Below, piece by piece: positions 46,306-54,037 of a stretch of 64,000 nucleotides of DNA. Numbering within the stretch: position 1 is the stretch's first letter; the number at the start of each line of letters is the position of its first letter. The notes beneath the pieces were generated by a model that saw nothing but the letters and a program-made list of their open reading frames with translations, ran no database searches and had not been told where the DNA came from. The position numbers were made by a program, and so were the translations under genes. Origin of the DNA: an uncultured Dorea sp. (GTDB lineage Bacteria > Bacillota > Clostridia > Lachnospirales > Lachnospiraceae); NCBI GenBank assembly GCA_948602995.1, contig CAPEBR010000004.1:1-64000 (forward strand), in the 5' to 3' direction.

Positions 46306-46428
46306 TTACCTTCTCTCGTTGCAAAAAAATGGATTGCATACAACTACGCACTTGTATGTAGGACACATATTCTTAATACATGCATCGGGTTCTCCGGGAA
46401 CTACTCTTGGTTTGATAATCCATTCCAT
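46306..46428 (-). CDS. Cys-rich RiPP precursor peptide 2
   Basis: 40 aa, too short for routine gene callers. Opens MEWIIKPRVVPGEPDA, then five Cys at 17, 22, 27, 31 and 36 (C-x4-C-x4-C-x3-C-x4-C), ending NERR. GAGGAGG lies about 8 nt before the ATG. The first 20 residues are almost identical to precursor 3, the core diverges except for the cysteines. That is the pattern of a conserved leader and a variable core. A radical SAM maturase follows. Confidence 0.88.
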   Translation of the reverse strand: MEWIIKPRVVPGEPDACIKNMCPTYKCVVVCNPFFCNERR

Positions 46429-46487
46429 TTTATATTCCTCCTCTTCTTGCATATTTTCTTCTATTGCCAGTAAAGAAGACATCTATT

Positions 46488-46493
46488 ATTATA
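46488..46493 (-). promoter_or_regulatory. -10 box of the precursor 2 operon
   Basis: TATAAT on the minus strand about 60 nt before the ATG, with no good -35 (TGGGAA at the right distance). The weak -35 and the upstream palindrome suggest activator-dependent transcription. Confidence 0.6.
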
Positions 46494-46536
46494 TCATTCT
46501 CCCATCTCTGTTCCCAGCAATCATTCCTTGCATATC

Positions 46537-46553
46537 TGCAATGGTTTATTGCA
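46537..46553. promoter_or_regulatory. 17-bp palindrome upstream of precursor 2
   Basis: TGCAATGGTTTATTGCA: 6-bp arms around 5 nt. The same arms recur upstream of precursor 3 at 47684, at almost the same distance from the -10 box and followed by the same TTGCT(T/G)GGAA stretch. A likely regulator-binding site shared by the two precursor promoters. Confidence 0.65.
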
Positions 46554-46640
46554 GATAAAACCTACCTTTCAATTGCCGCAGTATATATCATATGCTATAC
46601 TTATGGAAGAAAAATCTTAAATTATTGAAGGAGTTATACT

Positions 46641-47309
46641 ATGAAAACATTATCAAAAAAACACTGGATTGCATTTTTTATAATTGCTACTATTTACATT
46701 TCTTTTTTCATGCTCATTTCCGATACATATACATCTATATTTGCTGCCATATTCGGAAGTTTATTGTGCATATTTCTTATCGACAATTTTCTAAAAGAAT
46801 CATTAGAAGAATACGGATTTCATTTTAGAAATATCCATATACAGATTATTAGCGGAATCGTTCTAACATTTTTAATGACTTTTATATTACACTATAATGC
46901 CATCTCTAACTTTATTTCAAAAAATGGTTTCCTTTTCTCAATTGGAGATCTAATGAAACGACTCGTAGATTGTTTTGGTTCCTATGCTTCGTTTTTCCTT
47001 GATTTTTTTAGTACATTGGTAAATGCAATAAGTGAAGAAATCCTTTATCGTGGTTTCATATTAACTTTTTTTCAAAGAGCATTTCACAGTTCTTCACTGA
47101 GCGTCTTCCTTTCTGCTCTTTTATTTGGTTTGTCACATTTTCCATTTCACCAGAATTGGTACACAGTAATTTTTGCTTTTATTTTTGGAATTGTATATGG
47201 ATATCTCAGAATAAAAGAGCCGGAAAAATTCACAATCTTTTCTCTTTGTCTCGCACACTTTTTGCAGAATTTTTCACTTAGTTTCCTATTACCTTTTACA
47301 AATTTCTAG
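46641..47309 (+). CDS. CPBP-family intramembrane metalloprotease (divergent copy)
   Basis: 222 aa with about seven membrane helices. Motifs SEEILYRG (EExxxR), FGLSHF and HFLQNF supply the Glu and His ligands, so this one should be catalytically competent. GAAGGAG precedes the ATG. It is divergent from precursor 2 and convergent with precursor 3. In module 1 the same position holds only a remnant (38799). Possible leader protease or immunity protein of the island. Confidence 0.88.
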   Translation: MKTLSKKHWIAFFIIATIYISFFMLISDTYTSIFAAIFGSLLCIFLIDNFLKESLEEYGFHFRNIHIQIISGIVLTFLMTFILHYNAISNFISKNGFLFSIGDLMKRLVDCFGSYASFFLDFFSTLVNAISEEILYRGFILTFFQRAFHSSSLSVFLSALLFGLSHFPFHQNWYTVIFAFIFGIVYGYLRIKEPEKFTIFSLCLAHFLQNFSLSFLLPFTNF

Positions 47310-47325
47310 CTTTGTATATTATTTC

Positions 47326-47357
47326 AAAAGGCTGCAGCTTTCTAGCTGCAGCCTTTT
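47326..47357. terminator. bidirectional terminator between CPBP gene and precursor 3
   Basis: AAAAGGCTGCAGC and GCTGCAGCCTTTT form a perfect 13-bp stem with a 6-nt loop; T-runs follow on both strands. It serves the + strand CPBP gene and the minus-strand precursor 3. Confidence 0.85.
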
Positions 47358-47444
47358 GCGTTTTTGACAGACATGTTTATTTTACTTGTATTTCTGAAAA
47401 TCTACAATATCTGTCAGAGTGTAGTTTTACTAAATCCAGGAAAT

Positions 47445-47570
47445 CTATGCCTTTATTTTACAATAGTATCCCTTGACACACACACTGGAACATCCATGCG
47501 TTGTGCATGTATTTTTGATGCATGCATCAGGTGTTCCTGGAACTGATCTTGGTTTAATAATCCATTCCAT
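47445..47570 (-). CDS. Cys-rich RiPP precursor peptide 3 (orphan)
   Basis: 41 aa. Opens MEWIIKPRSVPGTPDA, with five Cys at 17, 22, 27, 31 and 37 and the end KIKA. GAGGAGG precedes the ATG. It has its own promoter region but no maturase or exporter behind it; the transcript runs into the terminator at 47326. The leader is nearly the same as in precursor 2, so the module 2 (or module 1) enzymes can probably act on it in trans. Confidence 0.87.
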   Translation of the reverse strand: MEWIIKPRSVPGTPDACIKNTCTTHGCSSVCVKGYYCKIKA

Positions 47571-47636
47571 TATGTATTCCTCCTCGTAAATGTTAGATTC
47601 TCTTCTCTTTACTGGCTATAGTAAGAAGTTATCTTT

Positions 47637-47642
47637 ATTATA
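47637..47642 (-). promoter_or_regulatory. -10 box of precursor 3
   Basis: TATAAT on the minus strand about 67 nt before the ATG. The preceding sequence GCTTGGAATAAAATGGAAAA aligns with that of precursor 2, and the -35 is again weak. Confidence 0.6.
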
Positions 47643-47683
47643 CGACTTTTCCATTTTATTCCAAGCAATTTTCTTTTGCCAAT

Positions 47684-47700
47684 TGCAATATTTAATTGCA
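47684..47700. promoter_or_regulatory. 17-bp palindrome upstream of precursor 3
   Basis: TGCAATATTTAATTGCA, sharing both 6-bp arms and the central TT with the site at 46537. It lies between precursor 3 and the HTH gene at 47803, whose product is one candidate binder. Confidence 0.65.
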
Positions 47701-47802
47701 TAATTGTTTGCTCCCCCGATTTTTCCAGGTTTTTTACTAACTTTCTTTCAGAACCGTATGACCTCTTTTTCCGCCAGGCCAAAGGGAGCATTCGTCTCAC
47801 AA

Positions 47803-48111
47803 TTAAAAAATGTAGAAAATTCCTTTTAATTCCGATGTTATTTCTTCAGAACTATTTATATCGTCCGGAGATAAGCAATAAGCAGATAGAGAAATTTTTT
47901 TATTCTCTATATCTGTTTTGTTTCCTACTAAATCATCTAGCGAAATCTTGTATAGCCGGCTCAGCAGAAGTAAGTTCTCAATGTCTGGGAACGCCAGATT
48001 GTTTTCCCAGGCAGAAACCGCCTGCCGGCTTACATTCAATTTTGAAGCTACATATTCCTGTGTATAACTGTTCTTTTTTCTGTAGTACTTTAAAAGACCG
48101 CTAATGTCCAT
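47803..48111 (-). CDS. XRE-family helix-turn-helix regulator
   Basis: 102 aa. A clear Cro/C1 domain at the N-terminus (LLKYYRKKNSYTQEYVASKL, VSRQAVSAWENNLAFPD, LLLLSRLYKISLDDLVG) with a short C-terminal tail that ends abruptly in FYIF. Related proteins often continue into a membrane segment, so the end may be truncated. It is transcribed toward precursor 3 and is the nearest candidate regulator of the precursor promoters. Confidence 0.85.
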   Translation of the reverse strand: MDISGLLKYYRKKNSYTQEYVASKLNVSRQAVSAWENNLAFPDIENLLLLSRLYKISLDDLVGNKTDIENKKISLSAYCLSPDDINSSEEITSELKGIFYIF

Positions 48112-48245
48112 TATGCTCCCTCTTATTATATTTCATCTGGTTTTTCTGCACCAAAAACAAGCACAGCTTTTTTTGCTATGACTATAATATACCTGTTCCT
48201 TGTCTAAAAAAAACAGCTATAGCAGATATTGGTTTACCTTTAGCT

Positions 48246-48411
48246 CTAGTATAACCCACACTAATTAACCGTACGTTTCAACTTGTCTAAATTTCCATCT
48301 GCCGCGTTGTCGTCAATCGGCGTAGCCACCGCTACGCCTCGTTCCTCCGCCTTGCAGGCTGAAAATTTATCCTGCGTGAAACGTATCGGTAATTAGTGTG
48401 GATTATACTAG
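48246..48411. repeat. CTAG-ended palindromic element B (166 bp)
   Basis: Left end CTAGTATAACCCACACTAAT, right end its near-complement, CTAG on both borders. Core hairpin GCGTAGC-CACC-GCTACGC. Same length as element C and close to element A, with different arm sequence. Lies between the HTH gene and the exonuclease gene. Confidence 0.8.
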
Positions 48412-48437
48412 TTAAGCACTTTTCACTGACTGTTACT

Positions 48438-49190
48438 TCACTCCATATCAAGCTCAACCGGACAGTGGTCTGATCCCATAACTTCCGTCAAGATTTTCGC
48501 ATCTCTAAGTCTGTCTTTCAGACACTCAGATACGCAGAAATAATCAATTCGCCACCCCGCATTCTTTGCCCGGGCGCTGAAGCGGTAGGACCACCAGGAG
48601 TATATCCCTTCCTTATCCGGATAGAAATACCGGAAGGTATCAACAAATCCTGCATTTAGGATCTCTGTAAACTTCTGTCTCTCTTCATCCGTAAATCCTG
48701 CATTCTTCCGGTTCGTTTTCGGGTTCTTCAGATCGATCTCCCTGTGGGCAACATTCAGATCTCCGCAGAATACCACCGGCTTTGTCTCCTCCAGCTTCTT
48801 GAGATACCGCAGAAAGTCCTCCTCCCATTTCATACGGTACGGAAGCCTTGCCAGCTCATTCTGAGAATTTGGCGTATACACGGTCACAAAATAAAAATCC
48901 TCATACTCCAGTGTAATGACTCTCCCCTCATGGTCATGCTCCTCTATCCCCATTCCAAGAGATGACGAAAGGGGCTTCCTTTTCGTAAAGACTGCAGTCC
49001 CTGAATATCCTTTCCTTTCCGCATAATTCCAGTACTGATAATACCCCGGAAGTTCAAGCTTAAGCTGTCCTTCCTGCATTTTGGACTCCTGAATACAAAA
49101 AATATCTGCGTCTGCCTTTTCAAAAAAATCCATAAAACCCTTCTGCATACATGCACGAATGCCATTAACATTCCATGAAATAAACTTCAT
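48438..49190 (-). CDS. exodeoxyribonuclease III / AP endonuclease
   Basis: 250 aa, an EEP-fold nuclease of the ExoA/Xth type. Motifs: ISWNVNGIRA at the start, CIQESKMQEG (metal-binding Glu), FCGDLNVAHREID and the final GSDHCPVELDM (catalytic Asp-His). It cleaves at abasic sites and removes 3' blocks in base-excision repair. Start ATG 49190 with GGAGGAAA upstream. Confidence 0.95.
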   Translation of the reverse strand: MKFISWNVNGIRACMQKGFMDFFEKADADIFCIQESKMQEGQLKLELPGYYQYWNYAERKGYSGTAVFTKRKPLSSSLGMGIEEHDHEGRVITLEYEDFYFVTVYTPNSQNELARLPYRMKWEEDFLRYLKKLEETKPVVFCGDLNVAHREIDLKNPKTNRKNAGFTDEERQKFTEILNAGFVDTFRYFYPDKEGIYSWWSYRFSARAKNAGWRIDYFCVSECLKDRLRDAKILTEVMGSDHCPVELDME

Positions 49191-49206
49191 AAATTTCCTC
49201 CTGTTC

Positions 49207-49285
49207 AGTTGGGGACGGGGTATTTTTTACCATAGTACACGACAAAAGCTCCTGTGAAGCTTTTGTCGTGAAAAATACCCCGTCC
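49207..49285. repeat. GGGGACGGGG repeat, looped variant
   Basis: GGGGACGGGGTATTTTT at the left pairs with AAAAATACCCCGTCC at the right. Between them lies a second hairpin, ACGACAAAAGCT...AGCTTTTGTCGT. Same core as the perfect palindromes at 32028 and 57430. It fills the gap between truA and the exonuclease gene. Confidence 0.75.
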
Positions 49286-49294
49286 GAGGCAGGC

Positions 49295-50029
49295 TCAATA
49301 ATATACTTTCCGCAAAAACAATCCTCTTGCCGGGGCAAGGAAGCCTGCCAGGCTTCGGTCTTCCGCAGCAATGATGACCGGAATCATGGATGGACTGCGT
49401 TTTCCGGTTCCCACTTCAAGGAGAGTTCCGGTCAGAATACGCACCATATGATATAAGAATCCGGTTCCATAATAGGTGATCCGTACTTTTTTGCCGCTGT
49501 TTACAATCTTTATATTTGTGATGCGGCGCACGGGATCCCTGCATTCCCTGTCATCTGTGAAGCTGATGAAGTTCCTCTCTCCGATCAGCAGTCCGGCTGC
49601 CTGTCTCATCGCTTCTATATCCAGCTGTTCTGGATAGTGATAACAGTATTTTCGGGAAAAGACGTCTGGCTTTTCCCGGCAGTCAATATAATACTCGTAT
49701 TTTTTCCCTTTTGCACTTTTCCTTGCATGGAATCCGTTTTTTACCAGCTCTACCTTCATGATACGGATATCCTCCGGCAGATAACGGTTCAGGGATTCCT
49801 TTAGTTCCTGCACATCATAGAGTTTGGACAGCTTGACGCTGGCGACCTGCTCTCTGGCGTGCACTCCTGAATCAGTCCTTCCAGAGCCGTCTACCCGCAC
49901 GCGGTATCCTACCAGCTTTCCGATACTGTATTCAATGGCAAACTGGATGGTGTTGTCCGTCGTCGCCTGGCGCTGCCAGCCCTGGTAACGGGTTCCGTCA
50001 TAGGAAATGGTCAACTTATATGTTCTCAT
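49295..50029 (-). CDS. truA: tRNA pseudouridine(38-40) synthase
   Basis: 244 aa. It isomerises U38-U40 in tRNA anticodon arms. The catalytic Asp motif GSGRTDSGVHA is near residue 50; the opening YKLTISYDGTRYQGWQRQ is typical of TruA. Its start overlaps the nrdR stop by 4 nt, so it is co-expressed with nrdR. Confidence 0.97.
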   Translation of the reverse strand: MRTYKLTISYDGTRYQGWQRQATTDNTIQFAIEYSIGKLVGYRVRVDGSGRTDSGVHAREQVASVKLSKLYDVQELKESLNRYLPEDIRIMKVELVKNGFHARKSAKGKKYEYYIDCREKPDVFSRKYCYHYPEQLDIEAMRQAAGLLIGERNFISFTDDRECRDPVRRITNIKIVNSGKKVRITYYGTGFLYHMVRILTGTLLEVGTGKRSPSMIPVIIAAEDRSLAGFLAPARGLFLRKVYY

Positions 50030-50487
50030 AGTTCTTCCCTGTTTAATATCTTCTTAAGCTCATCTACGAAAGTATTCACATCCTTAAATTCCCTGTAAAC
50101 AGATGCAAATCTTACGTATGCCACCTCATCCAGTGTCTTCAGCTCCTCCATTGCGATCTCTCCGAGAGTACTGCTTGAAACCTCTTTTGCTTCCATGCTA
50201 AAGATCTTTGTCTCAATGTGGTTCACGATTTTCTGAATATCCTCTGCTGAAACAGGTCTTTTATAGCAGGCGCGGAGGATCCCTGCTTCAAGCTTTCCCC
50301 GTTCATACTGCTCCCTGTTATTATCCTTTTTGATAATGATAAGAGGGATCGTCTCAATCTTCTCATAGGTTGTAAAGCGTTTGCCGCACATATCACAGGA
50401 ACGTCTTCTGCGGATGGAGTTTCCCTCCTCGGCAGGTCTGGAATCAATTACCCTTGTATCTGTATTCGCACAATATGGACATTTCAT
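50026..50487 (-). CDS. nrdR: transcriptional repressor NrdR
   Basis: 153 aa. N-terminal zinc ribbon (MKCPYC...CDMCGKRF) followed by an ATP-cone domain (about 49-139). It senses ATP/dATP and represses ribonucleotide reductase genes. Length and motifs match the family exactly. RBS AAGGAG-like before the ATG. Confidence 0.98.
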   Translation of the reverse strand: MKCPYCANTDTRVIDSRPAEEGNSIRRRRSCDMCGKRFTTYEKIETIPLIIIKKDNNREQYERGKLEAGILRACYKRPVSAEDIQKIVNHIETKIFSMEAKEVSSSTLGEIAMEELKTLDEVAYVRFASVYREFKDVNTFVDELKKILNREEL

Positions 50488-50600
50488 TTTTTCCGCTCCT
50501 TTTTTATCTCTGCTTATCCTGTAGCTTTCCTGTTACATACAAAAAATCCACTTGATTACATAACCGGCAATGAGATTTTTACACCGTTAAATGGCCGGAA

Positions 50601-51671
50601 TCACTCATTCATATTTGCAAGCTTCGCCGCCTGATCTGCGGCAATGCAGGCATCTATAATCTCCTGTATATCTCCGTTCATAATCTTATCCAGCTTATAG
50701 AGTGTAAGGCCGATCCGATGGTCAGTTACGCGCCCCTGCGGAAAATTATAAGTACGGATCTTCTCAGAGCGGTCCCCGGTTCCGATCTGGCTCTTTCTGG
50801 CCTCAGATTCGGCGTCGTGGCGCTTCTGACATTCCAGGTCATAAAGCTTTGCACGCAGCAGGGCAAATGCCTTGTCCTTATTCTGAAGCTGTGATTTCTC
50901 TGTCTGGCTGTAAATGACAATACCTGTGGGATAATGGGTCAGACGCACCGCAGAGTCTGTTGTGTTGACACACTGCCCTCCGTTTCCAGACGCGCGCATA
51001 ACATCAATCCGGATATCCTTCTCATCAATCTGGATATCCACCTCTTCTGCCTCAGGCATCACGGCAACCGTAATGGTTGATGTGTGAATCCTTCCTCCGG
51101 ATTCTGTCTCCGGCACACGCTGGACACGGTGAACCCCGGATTCATATTTCATTACAGAGTATGCTCCGTTTCCGGCGATCATAAAGGTGGCATTCTTCAT
51201 ACCGCCGATGCCGATCTCCTCGCATTCAACAAGCTCTACCTTCCAGCGCCTGCTCTCTGCATAATGCATGTACATGCGGTAAATCTCTGCTGCGAACAAT
51301 GCTGCCTCATCGCCGCCTGCACCGGCGCGGATCTCGACAATGACATTTTTATCATCATTGGGATCCTTGGGAAGAAGGAGAATCTTAAGCTCATGCTCTA
51401 ATTCCTCCATCCTTGCCTTCGCCTCGTTCAGCTCTTCCTTCGCAAGCTCCCGCATCTCCTCGTCCGACTCCTCCTCCAACATCTGAAGGCTGTCGTCAAT
51501 AGTCTCTTTACATCTTTTATATTCTTTATATGCTTCCACGATAGGTGTCAGATCGTTCTGCTCCTTCATAAGCTTTCTGAATCTGTTCTGGTCATTTGCC
51601 ACATCCGGCTCCTGCAGCTCGCTCAGGATTTCCTCTAACCGGATGAGCAGATCCTCTAGTCTGTCAAACAT
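50601..51671 (-). CDS. prfA: peptide chain release factor 1
   Basis: 356 aa. The GGQ motif that triggers peptidyl-tRNA hydrolysis lies in ASGNGGQCVNTTDSAVRLTH near residue 228. The codon-recognition domain carries GGRIHTSTITVAVMPE. It terminates at UAA and UAG. prmC, which methylates the GGQ Gln, is encoded directly upstream on the same strand. Confidence 0.98.
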   Translation of the reverse strand: MFDRLEDLLIRLEEILSELQEPDVANDQNRFRKLMKEQNDLTPIVEAYKEYKRCKETIDDSLQMLEEESDEEMRELAKEELNEAKARMEELEHELKILLLPKDPNDDKNVIVEIRAGAGGDEAALFAAEIYRMYMHYAESRRWKVELVECEEIGIGGMKNATFMIAGNGAYSVMKYESGVHRVQRVPETESGGRIHTSTITVAVMPEAEEVDIQIDEKDIRIDVMRASGNGGQCVNTTDSAVRLTHYPTGIVIYSQTEKSQLQNKDKAFALLRAKLYDLECQKRHDAESEARKSQIGTGDRSEKIRTYNFPQGRVTDHRIGLTLYKLDKIMNGDIQEIIDACIAADQAAKLANMNE

Positions 51672-51740
51672 AATACGATATTCCTCCTCTTACTAACTCT
51701 TATCTATATTCTCGCGGAATACAAAAGCCTTATGCATTCC

Positions 51741-52670
51741 TCAAACCGGCTTCCTTTCCGCTCTGTGATAGCTGCCGCACACTACCCGGTTCTGGCCTGC
51801 CAGGTCCTTTTGTATAGAAACTTTGCTGTATCCGGCGTCCCGCATAAGAGCCGACACAGCCTCTCCCTGGTCGTATCCGGTTTCAAATAAAAGAAAGCCG
51901 CCTTTTTTTATATAGTATACGCTATTCTTAATAATCTCACGGTAAAAATAAAGCCCGTCTTCTTTTCCGTCCAGTGCAATATATGGGTCGTGAAGCCTTA
52001 CTTCCTCCTGAAGCCCCTCTATTACCTTCGTTGGAATATAAGGCGGGTTAGATACAATCATGTCATATCTCCCCGTCACGCACTCAAACAAATCCCCTTT
52101 TAAAAAACCGGCCCGGACGCCGAGCCTTCCTGCATTCTCAGCCGCTACTTTAAGTGCTTCCCCAGACAGGTCTGTTCCAATGCCTGTCAGCATCTCCTTC
52201 TCCTGCATGCCGCCGGACATCCCGGAAGGCTTCGCATCTGCCTCTGCCAGACGCTCCGCGCCGGCTTTCAGAAGACTTATGAGTATGCAGCCGGATCCTG
52301 TACACAGATCCAGGATATGCATGCCCGGCTTTAGTCTCCTGAGCGCTTCTTCCACAAGCGTCTCCGTATCCTGTCTCGGTATAAGCACATGCTCATTTAC
52401 CTGGAAGGTATATCCCATGAATTCCTGCTCTCCGGTAAGATGCTGGAGAGGAATTCTCCCTGCCCGCTTCTGAATCAATGTCTCATATCTGTCTGCCTCT
52501 TCTTTTGTAAGTATCCTGTCCGGTTCTCCATAATACGCAGCCCTGCTGACCCCTGTCACATAAGACAGCAGAAGCCAGGAATCAAGGGATGCCTCCGCAA
52601 TCCCTGCTTTTCCAAGGATCTCTGTTCCTTCTCTGTGACCCTGCCGCAGCGTCAAAGTTCTCTGCCTCAT
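51741..52670 (-). CDS. prmC: release factor glutamine methyltransferase
   Basis: 309 aa. SAM-binding motif ILDLCTGSGCI near 130 and catalytic VSNPPYIP, the signature of N5-glutamine methyltransferases acting on RF1 and RF2. The segment at about 150-172 is a variable insertion. I prefer the ATG at 52670 (AGGAG 5 nt upstream); an ATG at 52685 is also in frame. Confidence 0.95.
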   Translation of the reverse strand: MRQRTLTLRQGHREGTEILGKAGIAEASLDSWLLLSYVTGVSRAAYYGEPDRILTKEEADRYETLIQKRAGRIPLQHLTGEQEFMGYTFQVNEHVLIPRQDTETLVEEALRRLKPGMHILDLCTGSGCILISLLKAGAERLAEADAKPSGMSGGMQEKEMLTGIGTDLSGEALKVAAENAGRLGVRAGFLKGDLFECVTGRYDMIVSNPPYIPTKVIEGLQEEVRLHDPYIALDGKEDGLYFYREIIKNSVYYIKKGGFLLFETGYDQGEAVSALMRDAGYSKVSIQKDLAGQNRVVCGSYHRAERKPV

Positions 52671-52709
52671 AAGCTCTCCTGTCATCTTCCAGGAATCCCT
52701 GTCTTTTCT

Positions 52710-53666
52710 CTATATCCCTGCCGCAGCGTCAAAATTCTCCGCCTCATAAGCCCTCCAGTCAAATACAGCCTCAACTGCCTGTATCGCCACCTCAATCATA
52801 CTGTCATCCGGCTCCCTGGTCGTAAGCTTCTGCACCGCTAGTCCTGGTTTGCTGAAAAGGTTGACAACCGGGTTCTCACTTCTTCCGGCAAGCTTCAGCA
52901 CCTCATAGGAAATACTGGCGACTACCGGAAGCAGGGCAATCCTGACCGCCACACGCATAATCGGCGATTCTACATGGATCAGCAGAAGCAGGATGATGCT
53001 GATGGCCATTACAAAGAACAAAAAGCTGGTTCCGCAGCGCTTATGCTGTCTGGAGCTTTTCCGGACATTTTCCACTGTAAGGGGCAGTCCGTGTTCAATA
53101 CAGTTAATGCACTTATGCTCAGCTCCGTGATACATAAATGTCCTTTGGATATCATTCATCCTGGAAATCAGCAGTACATATGCCATAAAGATCCCGATCC
53201 TTACAAATCCTTCAATCACTGTGCGCACGGTGTAGGATGTCACAAGCGGCTTTAAAAAAGAGGACAAAAGGTATGGCAGCACCATAAAGATTGCAACCGC
53301 CATCACCACGGAAAATGCTACTGTACCTGCCATGAGAAGCTTTTCGGTCTTTTCCTGTCTCTCCAGCGTTTCTTTTGTCTGGACCTTCCCGGACTCTTCC
53401 CCCTTCTGCTCTTCTTCGTCCTCTTCATAGAACTCTGCAGAATACATGAGGGTCTTAATTCCAAGAACCATGGAGTCAATAAAATTAAATACCCCCCGTA
53501 TAAAGGGAATCTCTGTAAGCTTCTTCCACTTCACTATACTTTTATATGTCTCTTTCTGTACAACAATCTCTCCGTCAGGCGTTCTGACTGCAACGGCATA
53601 TTCATCTTCGTGTCTCATCATAATGCCCTCCAGCACCGCCTGGCCTCCGATATCGGATGATTTCAT
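52710..53666 (-). CDS. DUF1385 membrane protein
   Basis: 318 aa. The family opening SSDIGGQAVLEGIMMR is clear, and the central part has several membrane helices with the conserved FMYHGAEHKCINCIEHG and SSRQHKRCGTSF motifs. It is conserved beside rpmE, prfA and prmC in Clostridia; function not established. Start at 53666, with GGGAGGAG upstream. Confidence 0.93.
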   Translation of the reverse strand: MKSSDIGGQAVLEGIMMRHEDEYAVAVRTPDGEIVVQKETYKSIVKWKKLTEIPFIRGVFNFIDSMVLGIKTLMYSAEFYEEDEEEQKGEESGKVQTKETLERQEKTEKLLMAGTVAFSVVMAVAIFMVLPYLLSSFLKPLVTSYTVRTVIEGFVRIGIFMAYVLLISRMNDIQRTFMYHGAEHKCINCIEHGLPLTVENVRKSSRQHKRCGTSFLFFVMAISIILLLLIHVESPIMRVAVRIALLPVVASISYEVLKLAGRSENPVVNLFSKPGLAVQKLTTREPDDSMIEVAIQAVEAVFDWRAYEAENFDAAAGI

Positions 53667-53694
53667 ATATGCTCCTCCCAGCATCTGTATATGA

Positions 53695-53726
53695 CAAAAA
53701 AGGTTGAGATCCTAAAACCTCAACCT
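53695..53726 (-). terminator. intrinsic terminator after rpmE
   Basis: On the minus strand AGGTTGAG and CTCAACCT form an 8-bp stem followed by TTTTTT. It lies 14 nt past the L31 stop. Confidence 0.85.
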
Positions 53727-53739
53727 GATGCCTGCCAAC

Positions 53740-53943
53740 TTATTTTCCCATTCCATACTTCTTGTTGAACTTATCTACACGTCCGCGTGCCTGGGCAGCC
53801 TTCTGCTGTCCTGTATAGAACGGATGACACTTTGAACAAATCTCTACGTGGATATCCTCTTTAGTAGAACCTGTTACGAATGTGTTGCCGCAGTTACAAG
53901 TTACAGTTGCCTGATGATATGTCGGATGTATTCCTTCTTTCAT
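53740..53943 (-). CDS. rpmE: 50S ribosomal protein L31 (zinc-binding type)
   Basis: 67 aa. CNCG at 16-19 and CSKCHPF near 36-41 form the Cys4 zinc site of the C+ form. GAGGTG precedes the ATG; the longer frame to 54021 is not coding. Rho is encoded upstream, the usual rho-rpmE order. Confidence 0.97.
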   Translation of the reverse strand: MKEGIHPTYHQATVTCNCGNTFVTGSTKEDIHVEICSKCHPFYTGQQKAAQARGRVDKFNKKYGMGK

Positions 53944-54037
53944 GATTTTCACCTCTTCTTTATAAAAGTTATCGCAAAACGTAATCGTAATCGTTTTTTT
54001 ACAGCTTTCTAATTGTACCATACTTCTACAGTATTGT

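Noticed and set aside
47609..47800. 63-codon minus-strand ORF upstream of precursor 3
   Set aside because: It covers the promoter and palindrome of precursor 3 and shows no family pattern.
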